From: CAZKEG01 sp964601575
Lineage (GTDB): Bacteria > Desulfobacterota > Thermodesulfobacteria > Thermodesulfobacteriales > Thermodesulfatatoraceae
Assembly: GCA_964601575.1 (NCBI GenBank)
Contig: CAZROA010000070.1
Location: 1-8,174, forward strand
DNA length: 8,174 nt
Direction of reading: 5' to 3'
Shown: positions 1-5,026 of the stretch, one piece after another
Layout of the letters: each line of letters begins with the position of its first letter
Numbering within the stretch: the stretch's first letter is position 1
Notes under the pieces: model-generated
Databases searched by the model: none
What the model saw: only the letters and a program-made list of their open reading frames with translations
What the model was told of the DNA's origin: nothing
Made by a program: the position numbers and the translations under genes

Positions 1-25
1 CCTCTCATAATCCGTTGTTTCATTT

Positions 26-74
26 TTTGTCACATATTTGTCACATCAAGTGGGATTTTAAGGGAAGTTTAAGG
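26..74. repeat. Two pairs of 11-bp-phased direct repeats beside a candidate att site
   Basis: TTTGTCACAT occurs at 26-35 and again at 37-46. TTTAAGG occurs at 57-63 and again at 68-74. Both pairs have an 11-bp period, about one helical turn, and both lie 75-125 bp to the left of the truncated tRNA-Arg fragment. Short direct repeats next to a tRNA attachment core are typical of arm-type integrase or excisionase binding sites. That role is inferred from position and spacing only. Chance repeats in AT-rich DNA, or the tail of a gene that starts outside the window, remain possible. Confidence 0.4.
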
Positions 75-148
75 AAAAGTCAAACTCTGAAATCCTTTAT
101 TTTCAAAGAGTTTAGGATATGCTGGGAATTTGCAGGAAATCTCATTCA

Positions 149-198
149 GCGGCCTTCTAAGCCGTTGGTTGGGGGTTCGAGTCCTCCCGGGGGCACCA
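149..198 (+). pseudogene. 3' half of a tRNA-Arg(UCU) gene, candidate attachment site (att)
   Basis: The stretch folds as the anticodon arm, variable loop, T arm and acceptor 3' strand of a tRNA. The anticodon stem pairs 149-153 with 161-165, and the loop CTTCTAA carries anticodon TCT at 156-158, which reads the Arg codon AGA. The variable loop is 166-170. The T stem pairs 171-175 with 183-187 around TTCGAGT. The acceptor strand CGGGGGC is followed by A and an encoded CCA at 196-198. The expected 5' acceptor strand GCCCCCG and a D arm are absent upstream, and the lowest anticodon-stem pair is only G.T, so normal tRNA sequence seems to stop at the anticodon stem. Tyrosine recombinases that use tRNA genes commonly leave such a displaced 3' half at the far end of the integrated element. 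The element would therefore lie to the left and the old chromosome to the right. Confidence 0.75.
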
Positions 199-445
199 AT
201 AAAATCAAGGGTTTCAGGCACTAAGTACAAACCTAGCTCAAAATTTAGCGTTTTATTTTGATCAACCCTCTCTATCGCTAAGTTTTTTACTGTATCCACG
301 CCTCTTCGGATTTCTTGGACCAGATCTCTTTCGTCTCACCGCTAGCCTTTCTTTTTTCTAATCCAGGACTTAGGCTCAAATTAAGCTTGGCCAAAATTTC
401 CAAAAAGACTAACTTGATAAAGGAAAAGAACAGGTCACACGGCCA
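199..445. other. Intergenic region between the tRNA-Arg fragment and trmO
   Basis: No convincing gene is visible here. An AT-rich inverted repeat pairs 240-250 with 276-286 (11 bp with one G.U) around a 25-base loop and is followed by six T. It is too AT-rich and long-looped to be a confident terminator. On the minus strand, about 287-445 is an open frame whose last residues (ending KKSEEAWIQ) have protein-like composition, so a decayed gene tail is possible. The promoter of trmO should lie here, but no good -35/-10 pair stands out: the best is TTGGCC at 387-392 with TAACTT at 410-415, which is weak. Confidence 0.4.
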
Positions 446-901
446 ATGAAGATTGAATTTCAGCCTATTGGTATAATCTATTCGCCCTTTCATGATCTGA
501 AAGAAATTCCGGTTCAGCCCACGCTGGCTCGAGGGGTAAAGGGAAGGGTGGAACTCTTTGAAGAATACCAAGCAGGGCTTAAGGATCTTGAGGGTTTTTC
601 TCACCTCATCCTCCTCACCTATCTGCATCGCAGTAAGGGTTTCTCTTTGGAAGTGATCCCCTTTTGGGATTCTAAACCGCGGGGACTTTTCGCCACCCGC
701 TCCCCCAGACGTCCTAATCCCATAGGGCTTTCCGTGGTCCGCCTTTTAAAAATAGAAGGCAGGATACTTTTTATCGAAAACGTAGATTTGCTCAACGGTA
801 CCCCTCTTTTAGACCTAAAACCCTATATTCCTGAAATAGATGCTATACCTGAGGCCCGGGCCGGCTGGTTTGAAAAGATTAAAAAATCCAAATTAAAATA
901 G
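446..901 (+). CDS. trmO: TrmO (TsaA/UPF0066 family) tRNA adenine-37 N6-methyltransferase
   Basis: TrmO transfers a methyl group from S-adenosylmethionine to N6 of t6A37 in ANN-decoding tRNAs such as tRNA-Thr, giving m6t6A in the cytoplasm. The 151-residue protein has the family signatures in order: PIGIIYSPF (residues 7-15), ARG (28-30), FATRSPRRPNPIGLSVVRL (82-100) and DLLNGTPLLDLKPYIPEID (114-132). These form the beta-barrel SAM site of the UPF0066 family. E. coli TrmO is about 235 residues with an extra C-terminal domain. This protein stops just after the core, like the short archaeal-type members, and is not truncated. ATG 446 is the first possible start, because an in-frame TAA lies at 410-412 with no start codon between. 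Its ribosome site is poor (AGG at 432-434). The stop codon forms part of the next gene's ribosome site. The family is clear; the exact tRNA target is inferred. Confidence 0.9.
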   Translation: MKIEFQPIGIIYSPFHDLKEIPVQPTLARGVKGRVELFEEYQAGLKDLEGFSHLILLTYLHRSKGFSLEVIPFWDSKPRGLFATRSPRRPNPIGLSVVRLLKIEGRILFIENVDLLNGTPLLDLKPYIPEIDAIPEARAGWFEKIKKSKLK

Positions 902-913
902 GAGGTGGGAGGT

Positions 914-1462
914 ATGAAAAGGTTATTGTTCATCTTTTTTGGTATCCTGTTTTGGTTTGTCTTTTTAAATCAGGCCAGGGCTACAGAATGGGGGATAAAA
1001 CTACAAACCAATCACGCTATCTATCCAGTTGGAGGGGTCTTAGAGGTAGACATCACCTATTATAATCTCACCAACCGTTCTCTCGTCGGGGTCTGCAATG
1101 TAGGCGGAGGGCTTGGCTGTTGTTATGACCTTGTCATTAAAGACGAAAACAATCAGGTAGTCACTCAACCGGGTAATGTCTTTTGTACCATGGTATTAAC
1201 CAAGATGACCCTTGGTGCTCACCAAGTCTTAAACCTTCACCATCAAATCCCGTTGATGGCAGGAGAGTATACTCCTGAGATCGAGAACGAAGATGCTAAG
1301 CCCTTGCCCCCTGGTTTTTATCAGGTCTGTTTCCAGGACAAACATCGGTGGCCTTTCTTTCCTTCAGAGGGTTTCTCCCCAAAGGGGGCCTCTTTTGAGG
1401 TTTGTGTCCCCTTCCGGATCATCGAAAAGAAGATCTCTCTTCCTGTCCTTCCTTTAAAGTGA
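914..1462 (+). CDS. Secreted six-cysteine protein with a BsuPI-like beta-sandwich
   Basis: I do not recognise a named gene. The 182-residue product has a signal peptide: MKRLL, a hydrophobic core at about 6-18, and a likely cut after ARA (21-23), before TEW. It is therefore probably exported to the periplasm or outside. The segment IYPVGGVLEVDITYYNLTN (36-54) has the pattern seen at the start of BsuPI/Ig-like proteinase-inhibitor domains: a strand, a turn, then a hydrophobic strand ending in an Asn. Six cysteines (61, 69, 70, 91, 139, 164) in the mature part suggest disulfides. A GTG at 905 could extend it by three residues, but it lies inside the ribosome site. GGAGGT at 901-906 is well spaced for ATG 914. 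It follows trmO closely and is probably co-transcribed, although no functional link is apparent. A hairpin follows it. Confidence 0.75.
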   Translation: MKRLLFIFFGILFWFVFLNQARATEWGIKLQTNHAIYPVGGVLEVDITYYNLTNRSLVGVCNVGGGLGCCYDLVIKDENNQVVTQPGNVFCTMVLTKMTLGAHQVLNLHHQIPLMAGEYTPEIENEDAKPLPPGFYQVCFQDKHRWPFFPSEGFSPKGASFEVCVPFRIIEKKISLPVLPLK

Positions 1463-1471
1463 TAGAACCTG

Positions 1472-1502
1472 GGAGGAAATCGGGATTTATCCGATCTCCT
1501 CC
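1472..1502 (+). terminator. Terminator-like hairpin after the secreted-protein gene
   Basis: GGAGGAAATCGG at 1472-1483 pairs with CCGATCTCCTCC at 1491-1502, leaving one A.C mismatch and a loop of seven bases, nine bases after the stop codon. The stem is strong, but only TTAT follows, so the U tract is weak. It may be an intrinsic terminator of the trmO unit or a 3'-end stabilising hairpin. Confidence 0.5.
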
Positions 1503-1601
1503 TTATCCTAGGGCAACAACAGGGCTCAAAATTATCTCGGGAAAAAGAATCGGCTTCCAGGCTTGGTAGAGCCTTGGTGGCGTGATACTCTTAGTCTCTC
1601 T

Positions 1602-1617
1602 ATTGACACCATTGACA
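1602..1617 (+). promoter_or_regulatory. Tandem ATTGACA, possible -35 elements or operator of the cooT-argS unit
   Basis: ATTGACA occurs at 1602-1608 and 1611-1617, each containing a perfect -35 hexamer TTGACA. No matching -10 is clear: 17 bases after the second copy lies TTTCTT (1635-1640), a poor match. The repeat sits 40-55 bases upstream of the CooT-family start, so it may be a promoter or a binding site for a regulator repeating every 9 bp. The evidence is sequence similarity only. Confidence 0.25.
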
Positions 1618-1656
1618 TTACCAAAAGGCCGCGTTTTCTTTGCAACGGAGGTTAAT

Positions 1657-1854
1657 ATGTGCCAGGCAAAGGTTTATCTAAGACAAAACGGCCAAGAAAT
1701 AGAAATTATGAAAGAGGTGATCGGAATCGAGATCACTGACAAAGGTCTGGTCCTTAAGTCATTCTTTGAAGAACCAAAGGAAATCCGGGGCCGCATCCGT
1801 GAAATTGATTTCTTAAAACATTTTGTAATCATCGAGCCGGAGGGGCAAACATGA
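1657..1854 (+). CDS. CooT-family nickel-binding protein
   Basis: A 65-residue protein beginning MCQAKVYL, the hallmark start of the CooT family. In Rhodospirillum rubrum CooT, the cysteine right after the initiator Met binds Ni(II) in a homodimer that helps nickel delivery to carbon monoxide dehydrogenase. Cys2 is present here. The rest fits the small SH3-like fold, with alternating short strands and an EIRGRIREIDFLKHFVIIE tail (42-60). The frame stays open upstream to a GTG at 1582, but that would bury the essential Cys2 in the middle of the chain. ATG 1657 has a strong ribosome site (GGAGG, 1647-1651). Its end overlaps the next gene by ATGA. No CO dehydrogenase or hydrogenase gene lies in the window, so the client enzyme is unknown. 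Confidence 0.85.
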   Translation: MCQAKVYLRQNGQEIEIMKEVIGIEITDKGLVLKSFFEEPKEIRGRIREIDFLKHFVIIEPEGQT

Positions 1855-2186
1855 GTGAAACCAAAGAGAAATTAGCCAAGATATTGCCGCACTGGGAAGA
1901 ACACGTGGCTGAACACGCCAAAGAATTCGAGGTCTGGGCCGACCGCCTGGAAGAAGAAGGACAAAAGACCTTGGCTGAAAAGCTACGCAAGGCTGCCTTG
2001 GCCATGGGTAACGCTCGCCTTATCCTGGCCGAAGCCAGGGTCTATCTCGAATCTGGCGGTACGGCTGAAGAGCTCGCCCTTTGTGCGGTATGTGCCTGGC
2101 GGGAGACCTGTCAAAAGCGTTTTACCCGTGACACAGGTAGTCCTTTTCGCTGTCCAGACTTCACCCGCGATGTAACGCTTAAGTGA
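1851..2186 (+). CDS. Small helical protein with an H-x3-H-x3-H motif and a C-terminal Cys4 motif
   Basis: I do not recognise a named function. The 111-residue protein has two parts. Residues 5-68 are predicted helical and carry PHWEEHVAEHAKEFEVWA (13-30), with His14, His18 and His22 on one helix face. I recall similar HW-x2-H-x3-H segments in small proteins encoded beside CooT-family genes (DUF8180-like), but I cannot confirm this without a search. Residues 78-107 carry CAVCAWRETC and RCPDFTRD, with Cys78, Cys81, Cys87 and Cys101. This Cys4 pattern recurs, from memory, in deltaproteobacterial proteins and could bind a metal. The gene overlaps cooT by four bases at its start and ends in a TGATG overlap with argS, so translation is coupled on both sides. 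Inference: a partner in metal (possibly nickel) handling. Confidence 0.75.
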   Translation: MSETKEKLAKILPHWEEHVAEHAKEFEVWADRLEEEGQKTLAEKLRKAALAMGNARLILAEARVYLESGGTAEELALCAVCAWRETCQKRFTRDTGSPFRCPDFTRDVTLK

Positions 2187-3853
2187 TGATTGCCAAGATC
2201 ATCGTCGAGGAAATCAAAAAACTGATCAAAGAGGCCCAAGAAACCGGTCTCTTACCGAGGGAGATCTCTCCGAGGTTCCAGGTTGAGCCTCCGAAGGTCG
2301 AAGAACACGGAGATTATGCTACCAACGTGGCCTTGAGCCTTGCTGGCCAAGCCAAACGCAATCCACGGGAGATGGCCCTTTGGTTCGCCGAGAGACTAGG
2401 CTCAAAGAAGGATCTTTTCTCCAAAGTAGAAGTAGCCGGACCGGGTTTTATCAATTTCTTCATTGCCCCGGCCTATTGGCAACAAGTCCCTAAGAAGATC
2501 CTCACCCTGGGCGAAAAATATGGTCAAAGTCAGGTCGGCCAAGGCCAAAAGGTTCAGGTGGAGTTCGTCTCTGCGAATCCAACCGGGCCCCTTCATATCG
2601 GCCATGGACGTGGAGCCGCGGTGGGAGATACCTTGGCCCGCGTCCTTTCTTGGGCTGGTTTTGAGGTAGAAAAAGAGTATTACATCAACGATGTAGGCCG
2701 ACAGATGAGAATCCTTGGGCAGTCGGTCTACCTTAGGGCCAAGGAACTTGGCGGAGAAAAACTGGATTTCCCTAAAGATCACTATCAGGGAGAATATATC
2801 CGCGAATTGGCCCGTGAGCTCTTGGCCTTAGAGCCGGAACTGCTCACCAAGCCTGAAGAAGAGGCCATCGAGATCGCCAAAAATTTCGCCGTAGAGAAGA
2901 TCCTTTCTGGTATCCGCAAAGATTTAGAAGACTTCGGCGTCACGTATGATTCCTGGTTCTCGGAAAAGAGCCTTTACGAAAGTAGCGAGGTAAAAAAGGC
3001 CTTGGATCTCCTGAAAGAAAAGGGGCTCTTATACGAAAAAGAGGGGGCTCTTTGGTTTAAGGCCGCAGATTTTGGTGATGAGAAAGACCGGGTGGTCATC
3101 AGGGCCACCGGAGAACCGACCTATTTCGCCTCGGATATCGCCTATCATCATCACAAATTTTTGACCAGAGGCTACGATCAAGTCGTGGATATTTGGGGGG
3201 CAGACCATCACGGTTATATTCCCAGGCTTAAAGCGGCGGTAAAGGCCTTGGGTATTGAGCCGGAAAGACTCCAGGTGATCCTCATTCAGATGGTCAATCT
3301 CATCGAGGGTGGCGAGTTAAAAAGCATGTCTACCCGGGCCGGTGAGTTCGTCACCTTGCGGGAGCTTCTTGACGAAGTAGGCCGGGATGCCACCAGGTTT
3401 ATCTTTCTTACCCGCCGGGCCGACAGCCCCCTTGACTTCGACGTGGATCTGGCCAAGCGTCAGAGCCAGGAAAACCCGGTCTACTACGTTCAGTATGCCC
3501 ATGCCCGGCTGGCAAGCATCTTTCGTAAGGCCGAAGAGGCCCAAGTGGAACTAAAACCTCTTACGGAAATAGACTTTTCCCTCTTGAACGAACCCGAAGA
3601 TTTCACTCTCCTTAAATTACTCGACTATTTCCCGGATGTGATCGAGGGAGCAGCCTTAAAACGTGAACCACATCGCCTCACCTTCTATCTCTTAGATCTG
3701 GCCACGGCCTTTCATAATTACTACACCAAACATCGTTTTTTGGGCGAAGACAAAGGGCTCACCCAGGCCCGTTTGGCTCTGGCCAAGGCCCTTAAACAAG
3801 TTATTGCTCAAGGGCTTTGGCTACTGGGAGTCTCGGCTCCGGAGAGGATGTGA
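2186..3853 (+). CDS. argS: Arginyl-tRNA synthetase, class I (ArgS)
   Basis: ArgS charges tRNA-Arg with arginine using ATP; unlike most class I synthetases it needs the tRNA for amino-acid activation. The 555-residue protein is full length. The N-terminal Add1 domain covers about 1-115. The class I signature appears in SANPTGPLHIGHGRG (HIGH at 137-140). The second signature is the degenerate ArgRS form KSMST at 379-383, within KSMSTRAGEFVTL. The helical anticodon-binding domain ends in the family-typical LLGVSAPERM. A GTG three bases earlier (2183) is possible, but ATG 2186 makes the common TGATG overlap with the upstream gene. The gene sits between metal-handling genes and a SPOR gene, with an ArgA-type gene further down the same run. 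The tRNA fragment at the left edge is also a tRNA-Arg, which is probably coincidence. Confidence 0.98.
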   Translation: MIAKIIVEEIKKLIKEAQETGLLPREISPRFQVEPPKVEEHGDYATNVALSLAGQAKRNPREMALWFAERLGSKKDLFSKVEVAGPGFINFFIAPAYWQQVPKKILTLGEKYGQSQVGQGQKVQVEFVSANPTGPLHIGHGRGAAVGDTLARVLSWAGFEVEKEYYINDVGRQMRILGQSVYLRAKELGGEKLDFPKDHYQGEYIRELARELLALEPELLTKPEEEAIEIAKNFAVEKILSGIRKDLEDFGVTYDSWFSEKSLYESSEVKKALDLLKEKGLLYEKEGALWFKAADFGDEKDRVVIRATGEPTYFASDIAYHHHKFLTRGYDQVVDIWGADHHGYIPRLKAAVKALGIEPERLQVILIQMVNLIEGGELKSMSTRAGEFVTLRELLDEVGRDATRFIFLTRRADSPLDFDVDLAKRQSQENPVYYVQYAHARLASIFRKAEEAQVELKPLTEIDFSLLNEPEDFTLLKLLDYFPDVIEGAALKREPHRLTFYLLDLATAFHNYYTKHRFLGEDKGLTQARLALAKALKQVIAQGLWLLGVSAPERM

Positions 3854-4551
3854 TGGCTAAGAAAAAAGGCAAACGTTTTACCTTTGAACTGGGTATCCCG
3901 GGTCTTATTTTTGTCATCGGACTCTTGATTTGTCTCTTCTTATGGATGTTTATCCTGGGCTTTTGGCTGGGGCAAAAGATGGTCACCTCAAAGGTCAAGG
4001 AGGCCCCGGTCTCCAAGGAGACCTTAAAGGCCAAAAAGGTCTCCCCTCCCCTGGTCACCGAAGAGATGAAGGCCCCGGTAGTGGTCCCGGAAAAGGTCCC
4101 CGGAGAGATACCGAAAAAACCGCCGCTAGAACTGCCTAAAAAATCTACCGAAGAAAAGCCTTTGCCTACGCCTAAGGTCAAGCCTGCTCCCAAGGAAGCT
4201 CTAAACAAGTCAGCGGCTAAAAAATCTAAACCAGTGATCAAGGCTCCAACTAAACCTAAGGAGACTAAACCCAAGGAGACCAAGGCCCAAAAAGTCTCAA
4301 AGACTCGTTCGTTCTTTACCTTGCAAGTAGCTTCTTTCCGAAGCCCACGAGAAGCCCAACGTTACGCCCGAATGCTTGGGGATCGGGGATATGAGGCCTT
4401 TGTCAAACGGGTTAACCTCCCTAAAAAGGGCGTTTGGTACCGAGTATATGTAGGACGATTCAAGACCTTCCAAGAGGCTAAAGATTTCGGTCGGGTCTTG
4501 CAAAAGAAGGAAAAGATCAAGACTTTTTATATTACCAGGCTCGGAGGCTAG
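3853..4551 (+). CDS. Membrane-anchored SPOR-domain protein (FtsN/DedD-like)
   Basis: SPOR domains bind denuded glycan strands of septal peptidoglycan and bring proteins to the division site. The 232-residue product has a short basic cytoplasmic tail (KKKGKRF), one membrane helix at about 16-40, and a long Lys/Pro/Glu-rich linker at about 45-150. The C-terminal SPOR domain at about 154-229 carries FTLQVASFRSPREAQRYA, a GYEAFVKRV strand, VWYRVYVGRF and a final ITRLGG. The layout matches FtsN and DedD; which of them it replaces cannot be said. ATG 3853 gives a TGATG overlap with argS and has GGAGAGG upstream (3841-3847). A start further upstream would lie inside argS. The linker holds a 15-base tandem repeat at 4250-4279. 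Confidence 0.88.
   Translation: MAKKKGKRFTFELGIPGLIFVIGLLICLFLWMFILGFWLGQKMVTSKVKEAPVSKETLKAKKVSPPLVTEEMKAPVVVPEKVPGEIPKKPPLELPKKSTEEKPLPTPKVKPAPKEALNKSAAKKSKPVIKAPTKPKETKPKETKAQKVSKTRSFFTLQVASFRSPREAQRYARMLGDRGYEAFVKRVNLPKKGVWYRVYVGRFKTFQEAKDFGRVLQKKEKIKTFYITRLGG
4250..4279 (+). repeat. 15-base tandem repeat in the SPOR linker
   Basis: CTAAACCTAAGGAGA (4250-4264) is followed directly by CTAAACCCAAGGAGA (4265-4279), one base different, encoding two copies of the TKPKE unit. It lies in the disordered linker and looks like a slippage duplication. Confidence 0.7.
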
Positions 4552-4552
4552 A

Positions 4553-5026
4553 GTGATACGCAAGGCCCGCATCACCGATGTGCGAGACATCCATCGGCTT
4601 ATCAGCCACTTTGCCAAGACCGGTCAAGTCATCCCCCGGGCCCTCAGCGAGCTCTATGAACATGTGCGAGATTTCTTTGTCTACGTCCCAGAGGGCAAAG
4701 ACCTCCTGGCCGGGGCTTGTGCCTTACACATCTGTTGGGAAGATTTAGCCGAAATTCGTTCTCTGGTGGTCAGCGAAGAATACCAAGGTCATGGCATAGG
4801 GGTAGAATTAGTCAAGGCCTGCCTGGAGGAGGCCAAGACCTTGGGCATCCCTAAGGTCTTCGTCCTCACCACTTCACCCGAGTTTTTTGAACGCTTGGGC
4901 TTTGAACTGATCGAAAAAAGCGCCCTTCCCCATAAGGTCTGGGCTGATTGTGTAAAATGCCCCAAATTCCCGGAGTGCGACGAAGTGGCCCTCTTAAAGA
5001 AACTTAAAAAGGATCCCTGGGCCTAG
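4553..5026 (+). CDS. argA: Small GNAT-type N-acetylglutamate synthase (ArgA-like)
   Basis: A 157-residue single-domain GNAT enzyme of the short ArgA type (like M. tuberculosis Rv2747), which acetylates glutamate with acetyl-CoA as the first step of arginine synthesis. The start MIRKARITDVRDIHRLI (1-17) and RALSELYEHVRDFFVY (29-44) are typical. The acetyl-CoA loop is QGHGIG (78-83) after the LVVSEEY strand, and PEFFERLGF (109-117) is the usual C-terminal part. It has no amino-acid kinase domain, unlike E. coli ArgA. The tail carries CVKCPKFPEC (Cys133, 136, 142), a cluster I associate with this subgroup. GTG 4553 is the start, with GGAGG at 4543-4547 and only one base after the SPOR stop. Other acetyl acceptors cannot be excluded. 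Confidence 0.8.
   Translation: MIRKARITDVRDIHRLISHFAKTGQVIPRALSELYEHVRDFFVYVPEGKDLLAGACALHICWEDLAEIRSLVVSEEYQGHGIGVELVKACLEEAKTLGIPKVFVLTTSPEFFERLGFELIEKSALPHKVWADCVKCPKFPECDEVALLKKLKKDPWA

Noticed and set aside
149..198. tmRNA 3' end
   Set aside because: A true seven-base anticodon loop with TCT and a five-pair stem is present, which tmRNA lacks at this place.
15..224. 69-residue open frame over the left edge
   Set aside because: Its C-terminal part is simply the translated tRNA-Arg fragment (KPLVGGSSPPGGTN is a typical tRNA translation), and there is no ribosome site.
905..913. GTG start adding three residues to the secreted protein
   Set aside because: It lies inside the GGAGGTGGGAGGT ribosome site and would leave no proper spacing.
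1504..1656. NiCo-type or other riboswitch before the CooT-family gene
   Set aside because: A GGCAAC string at 1512-1517 looked suggestive next to a nickel gene, but the other conserved parts of the NiCo motif and a four-way junction were not found.
2402..2782. 126-residue minus-strand frame inside argS
   Set aside because: It is a shadow of argS with no ribosome site and unnatural composition.
4008..4023. Inverted repeat GGTCTCC-AA-GGAGACC
   Set aside because: It lies within the repetitive coding linker of the SPOR gene and is explained by repeated Lys/Glu codons.
3801..4283. 160-residue minus-strand frame with Gly/Ser-rich repeats
   Set aside because: It is the complement of the Lys/Pro-rich SPOR linker; its repeats come from that bias.
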